From Rhexocercosporidium sp. MPI-PUGE-AT-0058 (taxonomy: Eukaryota; Ascomycota; Leotiomycetes; Helotiales), in contig JAGTJL010000012.1 of NCBI GenBank assembly GCA_020746875.1, positions 62,001-126,000 on the forward strand: DNA of 64,000 nt. The letters run 5' to 3'. The notes under the pieces are model-generated. The model ran no database searches. It was not told the origin of the DNA and saw nothing but the letters and a program-made list of their open reading frames with translations. A program made the translations under genes and the position numbers. Positions 24,197 to 35,474 of this stretch are shown here, one piece after another (within the stretch, counting starts at the first letter, position 1; the number at the start of each line of letters is the position of its first letter).

Positions 24197-25746
24197 CTAG
24201 GAAAGAAGTGATCCATTGACAGAAATACCATTCTCCTCCATCTTCTCTCCACGTTCGTCATAGACCACATGACTGAAGCTGTCGAAGTCGCTGTTATCGA
24301 CCAACCAATCTAGATCTTCTTCATCTGGTCCCAGCTTGGCCATTAGACCGTTGCCGGCTTTGGGGTATGGTGGACTGGCGGGAGTGCTCTCTCTGCTGTC
24401 GGAATTCTCGTTTGTCGGGTCTGTGGGCTGGACGGGAAGTTGAGGTGGTGCGGACGAGGCATGTGTGAAGGATGGAGTGGCAATTGCTGGAGGGGGTGGG
24501 GTTGATGCTGCTCCTGGCTGACTTGGATGGATCTTGCGAATAAAGTTTATTGGGGCGCTGGGATTGGCTTCAGCGCGCTTGAAGAGCCCAGCGGCAACAG
24601 TGGCTGAAGGAGGGAAGGGTACTTGAGCGTGCATGTTTGTGCGTACTGGTTGAGTAGCAGTTGGGCGTGGTGCTGGAACGTATGCTTGTGCTTGGCTAAG
24701 TTGACCGGATGGGGTGGGTGGGAAGATTGGTAGGTTAGGATGGAGGACTGTCGCCTGCAAGAGGAGACTGACCAGCTGGGGGTGAGGAAGGGAGTTCAGG
24801 TAGGCTCTTTTCTATCCAACGTCAGACTAGTCCAGTGAGAATTCAATTGCACTTGGGGTTGATATACCTCTTCTGAACTTCTTCCTTGCCAGCTAACTCC
24901 AGCGGTTGTCTCATAGCCAGACTTGATACCCTTCTTTCGGCTGCAGTCGGCACAGAACCATGGCGAAGTCTCATCCTTGACAGCCTCCTCCGATACAGCG
25001 GGCTCGTGACATTGTTGATGCCAGCCCAAGTTACAACCATCACAGAAGACGATCATGTTGTTCTGTGGACTGTGACCTCGTTGACACTTCTTGCACAACG
25101 CCTGCTCCTGAGCACGTCTCGACGGAGCTCTTCTCTTGTTCGGGGTCTCATAAGAAGCCGGGGTAAATTGTGCGGGCTTGTTTACTTGTCTTCCAGACTG
25201 TGTAATCTTTGGCAAGTCCGGAATACTACCCTCCTCAGAGTCCGAGTCCGAGTCGCCTCCAAGCTTTGACATGTTTCCATCCGACTCCTCCTCGCTACTC
25301 TCCGTCTCCTGCGCCCGCTTTCTCTTTGTTCCTCCACGGCCCTTTGGTGTTGGTTTCTTTCCTTCACTCACAGATCCACCTGGAGTTCCGGTGGGAGTCG
25401 CAGATGGTCGGCCCGCCTTCTTTCTTGGAATAGGTATGCGCTCCTTAGCAGTGCCAGTCTGGAATGGTTTTCGACGACCGGTAACTGAGGGGATAAAGGG
25501 AAGCTCCATATTCATCGAGGTCTTCATGCCCTGGAGGACATTGCGCTTCATATCCTCATAGCCAGGCGGGGTTCCAGTAATGCCAATGGACGACAGTGAA
25601 GAGGTAGCACCTGAATTAATGCGCTTGAGAATCATCTCGGTCGCAGCGGAGAATTGAGGGACGTATTTAGGAGGAGAATCTGAAGGAGGAGGGTTGCTGC
25701 CACTGCTAGACGCAGCTGGGGCGTTGGAGGGGTCGTTGGATGCCAT
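24197..25746 (-). CDS. PHD-finger chromatin protein
   Basis: The protein is 497 aa, with exons 25746-24868 and 24811-24197 joined in phase 0. A single PHD finger (C4HC3) runs from Cys218 (CKKCQRGHSPQNN) through FCDGCNLGWHQQCH to WFCADC at about residue 268. PHD fingers usually read methylated or unmodified histone H3 tails. N-terminal to it are a basic AT-hook-like KKAGRP (109-114), a Lys/Arg cluster (TKRKR) and an acidic Ser/Asp/Glu stretch (150-172). After it, KRAYLNSLPHPQLVSLLLQAT begins a conserved helical segment, then a Pro-rich tail. This order suggests a nuclear histone reader, possibly part of a deacetylase or remodelling complex; the complex is inference. Confidence 0.88.
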
Positions 25747-26551
25747 GGTGGTTGATGATACCGAATCGGCAAACTATGCGCCGGAAGAGCTGGGAATCTT
25801 AGGGATGTCGAAACGCGATGGACGCGCTGTTGGCGTAGATGTAGTGACTGTATTGATCTGGCACGATCTAGACCGAGGTCAGGTCAAGTCAAGGAGCTTG
25901 TCCCAGTGGGCGAGTCCTCGATATCAGTGGAGGGTCGCGATAGGCGTGATGTAGAATCTCAATGGAGTGTCATTGATGGCGCAATCGTCGCCTTTGGGGT
26001 CGGGACGGTGATGCGATTCAGGTCTTGATGATCTGAGAGAGTCTCGATACGTGTTTGCATTGAAGTACAAGTCCGATGAGTTGACGAATTTTTAGCTAGT
26101 GGTAGCACGTGACAAATATCACGTGGACTGGGCTAAAGTCCCCCCATCCTAACGCCTTTATTACTTGTAGGGAAAGTGAATGGTGATAATAGGAGAGGCT
26201 CTCAATTTCACTGTTTGCACTTTCATGATATTGCCGCAGGATGACAACTCCTACTTCCCACCTTTCAGAGACCGTCGCTTGCCTGCTCTCTAGCTCGAAG
26301 ATCTTCTATTGTTTTGTAACGTTTACTCAAACGAGAAAGCATTTATATTTTACCTTAGCACGCAGACAAACAATATAACTCAGCACAATGTTTCATGCAG
26401 CCCGATTGTATATCATTCTATATTTGTTCCGAATATCTGCGTTCGGTCAAGAGGTAGGAATCTCAATCAGTGTAAAGACTTCCAACCAATTCCTTCAAAA
26501 GCCAATGATCATGTGGAAGCCACCGCAGACTATCCAATAACCCTGCCCAGC
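25747..26551. promoter_or_regulatory. Promoter region of the PHD-finger gene with twin E-boxes
   Basis: This is an 805-bp gap between the PHD gene (starts at 25746, minus) and the 3' end of the kinase gene. Two perfect CACGTG boxes occur at 26106-26111 and 26120-26125, with 8 bp between them. CACGTG is the usual binding site of bHLH factors. The pair lies about 360 bp upstream of the PHD start codon. No gene is seen here. Confidence 0.5.
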
Positions 26552-28297
26552 CTAAGCCCGACCTTCGAAATTATCAAAGAACCAATTATGTTTAGCAAGT
26601 TCAGCCGCAGAGGCTCGATTTTCTGGCAATAATTGCATTGCTTTTCTGAGCAGACTTTCCAACGCCAACGCTTCCACAACGCTGATGATAGTCCCAAACG
26701 GCTCAAGAAATTCGGCACATGTTGGCGGAGCTACATCTCCAGTTCGCGGTAATCTTCTATCAGCTCCAGTGTTCATACCCAAGGCCTGCTCAGTCGTCGT
26801 CCCGGCATTGGTCTCGGCCCCAGTTGAGATGCCTTCAGAAGATATACTCTTCTCTCCACTCTTCGCAGCTGACGACCCAGATGCAGATGTAGATCCAGAT
26901 CCGCTTTGTGCTTTAGTCGATTCACCAGTGCCAGGACCAGTCTTCTCGGGGGAGGAACCCGTTTTGTCGTAAGACGAGCCAGCGCTAAGGGGATTCTCAA
27001 TCTGCGCCAGCACAAAATTCGCTTCACTAGTGGTAAGCTCTTCGACGAGGGCAACCAGACGACCCGTTATATTCAGATGCTTCTCAGACGATGCGTATTT
27101 CATTCTGTGACTTTCGTTTCCGTCCTCATTGTCGGCTCCAAAGCCCAGGTCTTTATGCGTAGGCTGCGCAGTGTGCGAGTCTCCATCGTGCAGACCAATC
27201 TTCATGATCTCGTGGTAGAGAGTTCCGGGTATGATATCGGCGAGCTGTCCTCTAGCTTGAATCTCGAGCTTATACCAAGTCTTGCCGTCTTCCCACAGAT
27301 CCCACCAAATGTCAGGTAAGTTTCCAAGTATCTTGACAACCGCAGTTAACATTTGATCCCGGGTGGGACTTCCTCGATATCGAAAAAGACAAGAGCCAGT
27401 CCTAATCTCGAATACTGTACATCCTAAAGCCCAGATATCAGAACTGATGCTCCTTGGACAATTGAAGTTGAACTCCGGTGCGCAGTAGTTCTTGGGTGTA
27501 CCGATGTCCAATGAGGATTGCTCCTCCAGGAAAGCGATTCCGAAATCGATAATCATGATCTGATCTGATAGCCATTGAGGATCCACCAGCTTCATGCTGA
27601 TGGCGTTGACCGTGTAACGAGGACCCGAGAACTCGCCCGTCTGTCCTGAAGTTCTGTGTAGAACTTGGGTCTGGGGTTCGCCTAGTCGGTCATGAATCTC
27701 TGCAACAGTCCACTCGTCAATATTCGCAAGTTGGAGGAGGATATTCGCCGCTGTGAAGTCTTCTGCAATTTCAGCTCGGAACTATTGAACCGGGTGATTA
27801 AAGTTACCTCCATGGACTATACCAGTCGCGTGTATATATGCCAACCCTTCTGTAGCCTGCAGAGCCACCTTCCTCGCGACAGCTCCCCTCAATCTTCTCG
27901 TTCCACTCGTAAATCCAGGACAATCATTGAACTGCTTGATACTCGGTCCTCCAACCTCACTAACCACACAAAGATGACTCCCATTCGGACCCTTGATCCA
28001 AAAGTGATCCAGCATACTCATCACATAAGCCTTCCCTGCATGGTCCTCGCTCTTCTTCAACCTCCTCAAAATCTCAACTTCTGGACAGTCACGTGATAGT
28101 CTCGCAGCAAGAATCTTGATAGCAACATAGCGTTCACGAGTGGTATCTCGAGCGAGCCAGACGGTGGCGAAGCCTCCATACCCCAGCTTGTGGATGATAA
28201 TGTAACGGCCTTTCTTGAAGATGTCGTCTAGATGCACCGGGTGGAAGCCTCCGGGTCGGTAGTTCAGCGTTTCGACTCGGGGTGGTTGGTTAGTCAT
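26552..28297 (-). CDS. SRPK-like serine/threonine protein kinase
   Basis: Exons 28297-27808 and 27759-26552 join in phase and give 565 aa. Motifs in order: glycine loop LGYGGFATVWLA (38-49), VAIK with Lys61, catalytic loop HGDFTAANIL (HGD in place of HRD, common in fungal SRPK-like kinases), IIDFGIAF, and APEFNF for the APE motif. A WALGCTVFEI helix follows. The acceptor must be the second AG (GCAGAAG) to give the intact catalytic loop. A long Ser/Gly/Thr/Lys-rich insert (about 330-460) splits the C-lobe before the final conserved helix ending NWFFDNF. SRPK kinases phosphorylate SR splicing factors; this divergent fungal subgroup is numerous and its substrates are mostly unknown. Confidence 0.9.
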
Positions 28298-28675
28298 GGT
28301 GGGAACAGCTTGGCTTCGTACGAGAGACTGGGGTTATCTCGTAGATGGGGCATATTTGAATGCTGCAGGATCATAGCGGAGGCGTTTGCCTGCGTGGTAT
28401 TGAAGTGGGATGTTGGAACTGTTCTGGGTGACTAAGCTGCGTCTGGCTTGATGGCCGCCGCCCTTGGAAATTGAAATCCGAGATCTGATGAAATAAAGTA
28501 GATTTGAAAAGAGAAAATTCTGGAATTTGGAGAAGTAATTTGTGTTGGAAAGTATGGTCTGGTAGCCGCTGAATCATGCTTTGGCAGCTAGCGTTTCTCG
28601 AACTTCACTTGAATCCCGATGGTCAAAAGTACCTGGAGAGAACTGGTTTTGATGATGTCTTTTGACGTAAAAGGT
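28298..28675. other. Spacer between kinase and CoA-transferase genes
   Basis: It is the presumed promoter of the kinase gene (minus) and the 3' end of the CoA-transferase gene. I see no gene. Confidence 0.5.
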
Positions 28676-30235
28676 TTACCTCACAGCACCTTCAGCTTTC
28701 AGAGCTTCTATTTGACTCTCGCTCATCCCAATATCACGTAAAACCTCATCGGTGTGCTGCCCTAGCATCGGAGGTACACTTCTGATGCTCGGTTCACTCT
28801 CGCTGTACTTGACAGGCGTATTTACCATCTTGATGGGTCCACAAGCCTCATGATCCATCTCTTTGACCATCCCTCTGGCCAAAGTGTGCTCGTGGTTTAA
28901 TGTTCCTTGGACGTCGTTCACTGCGGAGTAAGGCATACCGGAGCCCTCGAAGATGTCTAGCCACTCCCGAGTGGTCTTTGTCTTGGTAATAGCTTCAATA
29001 GACTCGTCCAGTTCTTTTCTGTTGGCGACGCGTTGTGCGTTGACAGCGAATTTGGAATTGGTCTTCCAGTCAGGTTGGCCGAGGCCATCGCACAGGATCC
29101 CGAAGAGGCGGTCGTTGCCACCGCCGAAAAGTATGTCTCCATCTTTAGTTTTGTAAGACTGATATGGAACAATAGATGCTAGTTGAAGTCAGTGTAGGAA
29201 TTATTGAGCAGAGTGAAGCACTCACGGTGAGCGGTGCCCCATCGACCACTATCCTTTTCTCCACTGATAAGGCAACTGGAAGCAATATTTGCTAAAGTAG
29301 CTGTTTGACAATCACTTAGAGCAACATCGATATGCTGTCCTCTTCCACTCCTTGCCCGGGCAATAATCGCGGCCATGATACTGTTGCTCGTGTACAAGCC
29401 GGTTGTCAGATCCGTAACGGCAACTCCTACCTTAACAGGCGGCCCATCTCGACTTCCAGTGATATGCATCAATCCAAATTCAGCCTCGACCATGACATCG
29501 TATCCAGCTCGATTCGAATATGGTCCAGTCTGTCCATAGCCAGTGATAGAAGCATATATCAACCGCGGATTGATCTTGGAGAGTGTCTCGTAGTCCATCC
29601 CATACTTCTTCAAGCTGCCTGGTAGATAATTCTCAACCAGAATATCACTATCAGCAGCGAGTTTGTGGAGTATCTCAACGCCAGACTTGTGCTGGAAAGA
29701 TAATCCCAGCGACTTTTTGTTCCGATTTACCTGCTGTCGTAAGCTTCGTGTAGCTTTGTGGACCGTGGGACTTCTACGGCTAGAAAATATGCGCTTTCAC
29801 CTGCACCCTCTTTGCCTGAACCTTCCATGTATTTCGCGTACGGAGGACCCCATGCCCGCGTATCATCTCCTCGAGTAGGATGCTCGACCTTTATTACTTC
29901 TGCTCTAGGAGTCGTGAGTTTGTGGATTGTAGTTCGAGGGTGGGGTAGCTGGGTACCCAAGATCTCCCAAAATTTGTGTGCAGTATGGCTACGGAGGGTC
30001 TAGTTAGCAAAACCCTACATCATATGGATTGCGATTGCATATATACTCCTGCAAGGACTCTGGTCATGTCCAACACCTTGTATCCCTTCAGAGGGAGGGT
30101 CATGTCGTTGCCAGCAACAGCAACATCGGCAAAGCTCCTACGCCGGACGTTGCAGAACGCCGAGCCGGAGCCATTGAAACTTCGCAGAGCCCTCGAAGCT
30201 GCAATGAGTGATCGAGAAGGCATTGCGAAAGTCAT
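28676..30235 (-). CDS. Class III (CaiB/BaiF) CoA-transferase, probably mitochondrial
   Basis: Five exons close in phase: 30235-30047, 29988-29957, 29904-29778, 29730-29226 and 29178-28676, giving 451 aa. Exon 2 is only 32 nt and supplies [11 protein letters not shown], which directly follows RVLAG as in family members. Conserved blocks are [55 protein letters not shown] and [10 protein letters not shown]. Enzymes of this family move CoA between carboxylic acids. The closest type is the succinate-hydroxymethylglutarate (glutarate) CoA-transferase group. The N-terminus is rich in Arg and Ser ([20 protein letters not shown]) with few acids, typical of a mitochondrial presequence. Met at 30235 is chosen for that reason; the frame is also open upstream. 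Confidence 0.9.
29957..29988 (-). other. 32-nt microexon of the CoA-transferase gene
   Basis: It is bounded by CCGTAG acceptor and GGTACCC donor. It encodes [11 protein letters not shown] across its 3' border, the exact residues missing between exons 1 and 3. Confidence 0.85.
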
Positions 30236-30890
30236 GATATCGTGGAGGGGTTGTGATGAGGTTGAATGAAGCTTCGAAGGTCCGGGGATTGAGGTGGATA
30301 TTCTTCCCCGACTGCCGAGGTGGATCATCATCTCGAATTCCGATGTCAAGCTTCCTTCGTTATTTCAACATACTCCAACGAATATCAGAACCTCCACAAC
30401 GGCGAAATCTCTCAACGGAAGTTTTCCTGGCGATTCTCAAGCTCCCCTCCAAGTTTTTCTCAACAGTATTATATGCTTTGTAAAAAAAACTCCCATCGGA
30501 CGAAGGCTGCGGTTTTGGATCATTTCTACATCAACATGCGTTATTCTTCTGCTTGATAAGTGTACTCTAGTTTCCGCTACAATCTGTGGAATTAATGGAT
30601 CTGATTGTTACAAAATCTTCATTTGAAGCCCTTTGTCCTTCTGAACTCCCAGACAGATCCAGCCGAGCCACTCGAAGGTACAGGTGAGTATCCAAGTACA
30701 TTTTCTACAAACACAAGCACCAACATAGCATTCACTTCTTTACCTCTGGTTGCTTCCAATGTCAATGTATCATGCAGGAGACCCAATCCAAAAGCAGACT
30801 CTTGCAGCTTTATCTCTACAGCTGGAGGCTATTGCATCCGTTAGCAACGGGTTTCTGAAGACTTCTGCCCATATGAGATATGAAAATTAT
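30236..30890. other. Intergenic region between the CoA-transferase and the 263-aa gene
   Basis: It is the presumed promoter of the CoA-transferase gene (minus) and the downstream flank of the next minus-strand gene. No supported gene. Confidence 0.5.
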
Positions 30891-31765
30891 TCATACCCTG
30901 TTTACTCTCGAAGTATCTCCTCTGCACCATCGTCTTAAGTACTCATCAAGACAAGCCAAGCTGGGTGCATGGCTCCCTTGAACCGTGACGTTCATTCTGC
31001 CTTCTTGTCTTACCACCAACCAATACGGTGGTCTACGAGTGAGGTCCTCCGGCCTTTGGATGTTCGAAATGTCTGGCATCGTGTCTTCTCGGTCATCTCG
31101 AATCATGTTCAGCCTCGTTTCGATTTGAGAATGCGGACCCATCTGGCTCTCCGGAGATCCAAGATCGAGGTCTGCCCAATCATCTGTGTCTGTGGGCAAC
31201 GAGGAGATGTTCCTCGGGATAGTTGAAGCTTGTAGTGCCGGAGAATCCTTCAATAGATTGATGAAGTCTGTCGAGAAACCGGCAAGTGCAGTATGCTGTT
31301 GTGGAAGTTTCCCATTGGGCAGGGCAACGATGAAGCAGGATTTCCTTTTCTGCCATACTGTGACTGGTCTTATCGATGTTGTTGATATCTGGTTCTGTCA
31401 AAAACGTTCCAGACGTGATCATGTTGAATTACCTCGAGCAAGACCTCTACCTTTGATCTGCCCTGTAGGAGATCGAGCAGAGCCTCTACATGTGCTTCAT
31501 TCTCATTATTCTCAAGCCATAAGTGGAAAGCGTCACACCATGCCAACATCGTACTCGAAACATCAGGCACAAATGTTGATGAGTCTGGATAGTGTGCCTG
31601 CAGCGATTTCCACAACATGGTCCATTCTGGGTCGATAAGTATTGGGTACCCCAACGTGCTTGTTAAAGTTGTGGTCTTAGCGGTCAACATGCAAGTGGGT
31701 GATGCGAAATGATCCCGAACGTTCTGTCGAATTCGGGTAGGTCTGTTAAACTCAGTTGGGTCCAT
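30891..31765 (-). CDS. Hypothetical protein, 263 aa
   Basis: I do not recognise this protein. Two exons join in phase 0: 31765-31433 and 31349-30891, around an 83-nt intron with GTAATT donor and GGCAG acceptor. The junction reads VEVLLE-KRKSCFIVALPNG, and only one of the three possible frames downstream stays open. The N-terminal half is helical and acidic (CDAFHLWLENNENEAHVEALLDLLQG); the C-terminal half is polar and ends in charged sequence. No signal peptide, membrane segment or known motif. It sits beside a decayed HET gene, so it may belong to the same lineage-specific region. Confidence 0.55.
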
Positions 31766-32575
31766 TTGACAGCATTACAATATGATCAGTATCGAGACTT
31801 ACAGAGTCGCCATTGCTGGTTCTATCTGTACCCTCGCGAGGCATTAAACAGTACCCTCTCTCCACAGCTCAGTAAATGCTCCGACGTCTCAAGAGAAGTC
31901 CTGTCAATATATGAATCAAGCCATGGCCTGGCTCTATCTATTTGTTCGGTGCTTAGGGCGCATTAGCGTAGAAAGCTTAATGTTGTATCTAAATCTGGAC
32001 ATCTTAGTAGAATAGAGGACGACCATGCCATTGGATTAGATGTTTTGGAGTGCGGTGCGGTGAACTGGCGCGCTTTCTTCTCTGGGACGCCGGAAGCTTA
32101 ACCCCCGAGATATGTCTCAACCGATGCAAGAAGAGGCGTAAATATTGCCTGGTCCTCTATGGTGTAGAGCAGAGGTGCGGGTGCAAGAGTGGGGCGATTC
32201 TCGATACGTTCTGCTACCGACCGCGTACGCCTTGAGTTGCACTGAGGCTGATCTTCCAGGTGAAGACAATACCACACCACGCAAAGTGTTGAGGCGTTTC
32301 GTTTGGGCTTTCGGAATCTGTTTATGCCTTGCGGGCTATTTTTATGTGTAATCGAGCTCCAAATTCGGCCTTGATGTAAATTTCTAGCGTGTCAGTGACC
32401 GAAGACGAAGCGGAGTTTTTGTTGATGGGTTGTTTCATGCACAAAGCATGTGGAGTACACATAGGCGGCTTTCGCGAACTGAGAGGTGTATAGTACACCT
32501 GAGCCACGGGATCTTGAGTATCTTCCCTGTGTGGGATCCATGGCGCAACCACAGGAGACTTCTCAGTAGGACATC
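31766..32575. other. Intergenic region upstream of the HET relic
   Basis: I see no supported gene. It contains the presumed promoter of the minus-strand 263-aa gene and the former promoter of the HET relic. Confidence 0.45.
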
Positions 32576-33796
32576 ATGACTACTGAGACATCATTCAGAC
32601 TTCCGGAACTCCTACCTGGCAGGCAAGGAGATCCGATATCACTTACTGCATCCTATTGTCTAGACCAATCCACTGGAATATGAAGTCGTCTCATTTGCCT
32701 AGGGTAATGCAAGAGATAAGAAACGGGTCATATGCGGGGAAAGAGAGCTCAATGTGACCCGAAGCCTTCATAGTGAAGTCAGTCATCTCCGATTGCAAGA
32801 TCGGTCAAGGCTTTTATGGGTAGATGTCATCTGGTAAGGACTGCTTCAAAGTCTTTAGACTAGCCCACTTGGTGCGGATATCTTCCAATATCTCGTGCAC
32901 ATCTCGGCTGCATCATGTCTAACATTACCTTAGCATCAATCAGTCAGACACGCCCGAACGGAGCAGCCCAGTCACTCAAATTCTCAGGATTTATCAAACC
33001 GCAAAAGTTGTTCTCGTATGGTTGGGACTAGATTCGCCGGAGAAATATGCCCAACTCGCCATCAACTCCATTCGAACAATTGCGGACTTCATTTGCCAAA
33101 AGGCTGACAGTTCGGTTTCAGACCTGAGCTCTATCAGCGATGTTTACCAGAAAATTATCTTCAAGAATCGCGACTCTCTCCCATTGCCCGATGCATGCAG
33201 CTTCAATAACGAGGCCATGTGGAAAGCTCTAGTTTAGTTCTACTCCCATTCCTATTCACTCGAGTGTGAGCTGTTCAAGAAATAAACGCCAACGAAGCGC
33301 GATTCCTTTACTGTGGTAGTGAGATTATTGAATGGGACCTGGTCGCTTTGGTGGCTATATCATCATCATGGAAACAATATTTTCAACAGGCTTTGGCTTT
33401 ACAAAGGCGAAATGCTGCTGGGCAGCTATCATGACAACAGAGCGTATCAGAAAACCCAAAAATTGACTGCTCATGCTGTATCTCACATCCAACTTCTCCA
33501 GCACACCATCATGGCTTCCACGATGGGATCGACCGATGCTTTTCCGAAACCCGTTTAGATTTGGGAAAGCACTGCCGTGGAAACCTGCTGAGGGAAGGAA
33601 GTCAGTTTGGAGTATCGATAAAATACAAAACGTGCTGTCTCTAGCTGGTTTTATTGTCGACCATATCAAGTATGCCACGTCTTATGATGAAAGCATCTTC
33701 AGTAACTCAACGATTCAATGCGAGAAAGGCAGAGAAGACTTGACGCACGTTTGGCAAAGAATCCTGACAACCATTGGGAAGAGTCACGTGCAGTGA
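32576..33796 (+). pseudogene. Decayed HET-domain (heterokaryon incompatibility) gene
   Basis: HET proteins trigger cell death when unlike fungal strains fuse. Pieces of a HET domain line up in order. ATG 32576 leads into FRLPELLPGRQGDPI; then GNARDKKRVICG, LNVTRSLH, RLLWVDVICINQSD, RIYQTAKVVLVWLG, VQEINANEARFLYCGSEI, and a C-terminal block LFRNPFRFGKALPWKP. An intron (32834-32933, GTAAGG...TTAG) joins DVI-C-INQSD in phase, which shows this was a real spliced gene. Breaks: a frame change near 32680, TAG at 32700-32702 in place of the Trp of the YxWG motif, TAG at 33235-33237, a frame change near 33258, TGA at 33267-33269 and TGA at 33464-33466 (both where Trp is expected), another frame change near 33350, and a missing block before PSWLPRW. 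Confidence 0.88.
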
Positions 33797-33983
33797 ACTC
33801 TTAGCACCAGCGTACTTACTGCCACCGCAACATCCTTCTCTTTCGCATTAGACGAAAAGAGCGACCCGCAAGAGAGCACATCAATATCCCCTCGACTCAA
33901 CGTCCAACATCTAGACTGTCACCGGATCCGAGTCATTCCATAGTTTTTTACATGGGACATCCTCAACCAACCCATTGTCCAAG

Positions 33984-34401
33984 ATGGCAACTGTTCTTTC
34001 TGCTAGTGCTACAAAATTTAGGCTCTTCTTCTCCACACCAGCACACGGTCTCGAAGCTTGCAAAGCCGCCATCTTTGCTGCGGGTGCAGGTCGCTATCCG
34101 GATGGGAAGTACACGGAGTGCTGCTGGAGCGTTGCGGGCAAAGGTCAGTTCCGCCCTGGGGATGCAGCGAATCCACACATAGGAGAAGTGGGCAAGTTGG
34201 AGCATACCGACGAGATCAGGGTGGAAGTAATGTGCTTTGGCGAGGAAACTGCTAGGAAGGCGGTTGCGGCGCTGAAGAGGTCAGTTCCTTGTTTTGTTAT
34301 TTCTGAGGCTATAGTTTTCTTTGTTCCAATCTAATAGGCTTCATAGTGCCCACCCATATGAGGAACCTTCATATGGTGTATATGCGTTGGTGGATTTTTG
34401 A
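33984..34401 (+). CDS. Stand-alone NIF3/YqfO-type PII-like domain protein
   Basis: The protein is 119 aa, with exons 33984-34279 and 34338-34401. It contains FFSTPAHGLEACKAAIFAAGAGRY, FRPGDAANPHIGEVGKLE and, across the intron, AHPYEEPSYGVYAL. These are the hallmark blocks of the ferredoxin-like (PII/CutA-like) domain that is inserted in bacterial NIF3/DUF34 proteins such as YqfO. Here it is alone, without the metal-binding NIF3 halves. Related small proteins are common in fungi but have no settled function. The second exon (64 nt) carries the HPYEEP signature, so a model that reads through the intron would lose it. Confidence 0.88.
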
Positions 34402-35474
34402 ACTCAGTATCCGCGATAGATAGGTACCTGGGGAGGGTCCGGTGATATATTATCCTGGCAGCCAGCACAGAACAGCGATGCCAGATTGCTTGTGAATATT
34501 GGGGCTGGTAGGCATTGGAGGTGAGGGAAGCAAGCAAGTGACGAACTATCACAAGTCAAAAATTTCTTTAGAGCTCACTTTTGGCTTACCTTCTTCTCCT
34601 TCCCACACTGAACCCATCTTCCTACAAGATGACATGAATTGATGGGCGAGAATCTCAAAACTATTTCTTCCACGTGCGTGAGGTTCTCATTCACTCCACT
34701 GCTCAAATTCGCAAGCTGAGACTAGCTGAAAGCTTTTGGCATGGGGACCAGTTCCATATTCAGAATGCGAGCTGTAGGTGCATTACGAATGCTTGATACA
34801 TCCATTCTGGAAAGCCACCAACCACACGACTAACACGACCTTATCCCCAGGCTCTATGCCGTTTCCGTTTCCTTTTTTTTTTTGCTACCCTTTGGGCCTG
34901 CTATAATTCCCACTAATTCTGCTCGCCAACACAAATCTGATCAAATTCTCTACTTGCCATATTAAACTTATAGAGTGCCCGATTCATGTTCTCCCAGTTT
35001 TCGTGACGACCACGTGGGAATTATTGTTCCTTCTTTGCAAAGGCCTTTGACTCTAAATTCCTAGATGCTTGCTAGAGAAAACATTGGGGTGTTGGGATCG
35101 AAGCCAGCACGCGAGGTACCTCAGGTACCCTGGAATTCAGCTCCTCACGCTAGCCAGGAACAAAAACGCCTTGCTTCAAACGCTGTGCCGCGACTTGAAC
35201 ACACCGTTAAATGCAACAATCCGGTTGGGCAACTTTTGAGTTTTCCCTTGACAGGTTCACTAGTATGATTCTAAGGAGCTCACCGACTGTTCCTTTTGGA
35301 AATTGACAAGGCTGTGCGAGGCTACCAGCCGCTGTGGAGCTCGCAGGACGGGATGAACCCCTCTCCATCTTCATCGTAGAAGTGTACAAATAGACGATGC
35401 CGTCCTTTCTTCTCAAAAAGAAAACATAATCACATTTTTACTTATTTATCTTGTAAATATTCCAACAGAGCAAG
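34402..35474. other. Intergenic region
   Basis: About 1.07 kb with no gene that I can support. The right end should be the promoter of the 305-aa gene. Confidence 0.5.

Noticed and set aside
9599..30235. Secondary-metabolite gene cluster
   Set aside because: Oxidative enzymes and a transporter are present, but there is no PKS, NRPS, terpene synthase or prenyltransferase backbone gene.
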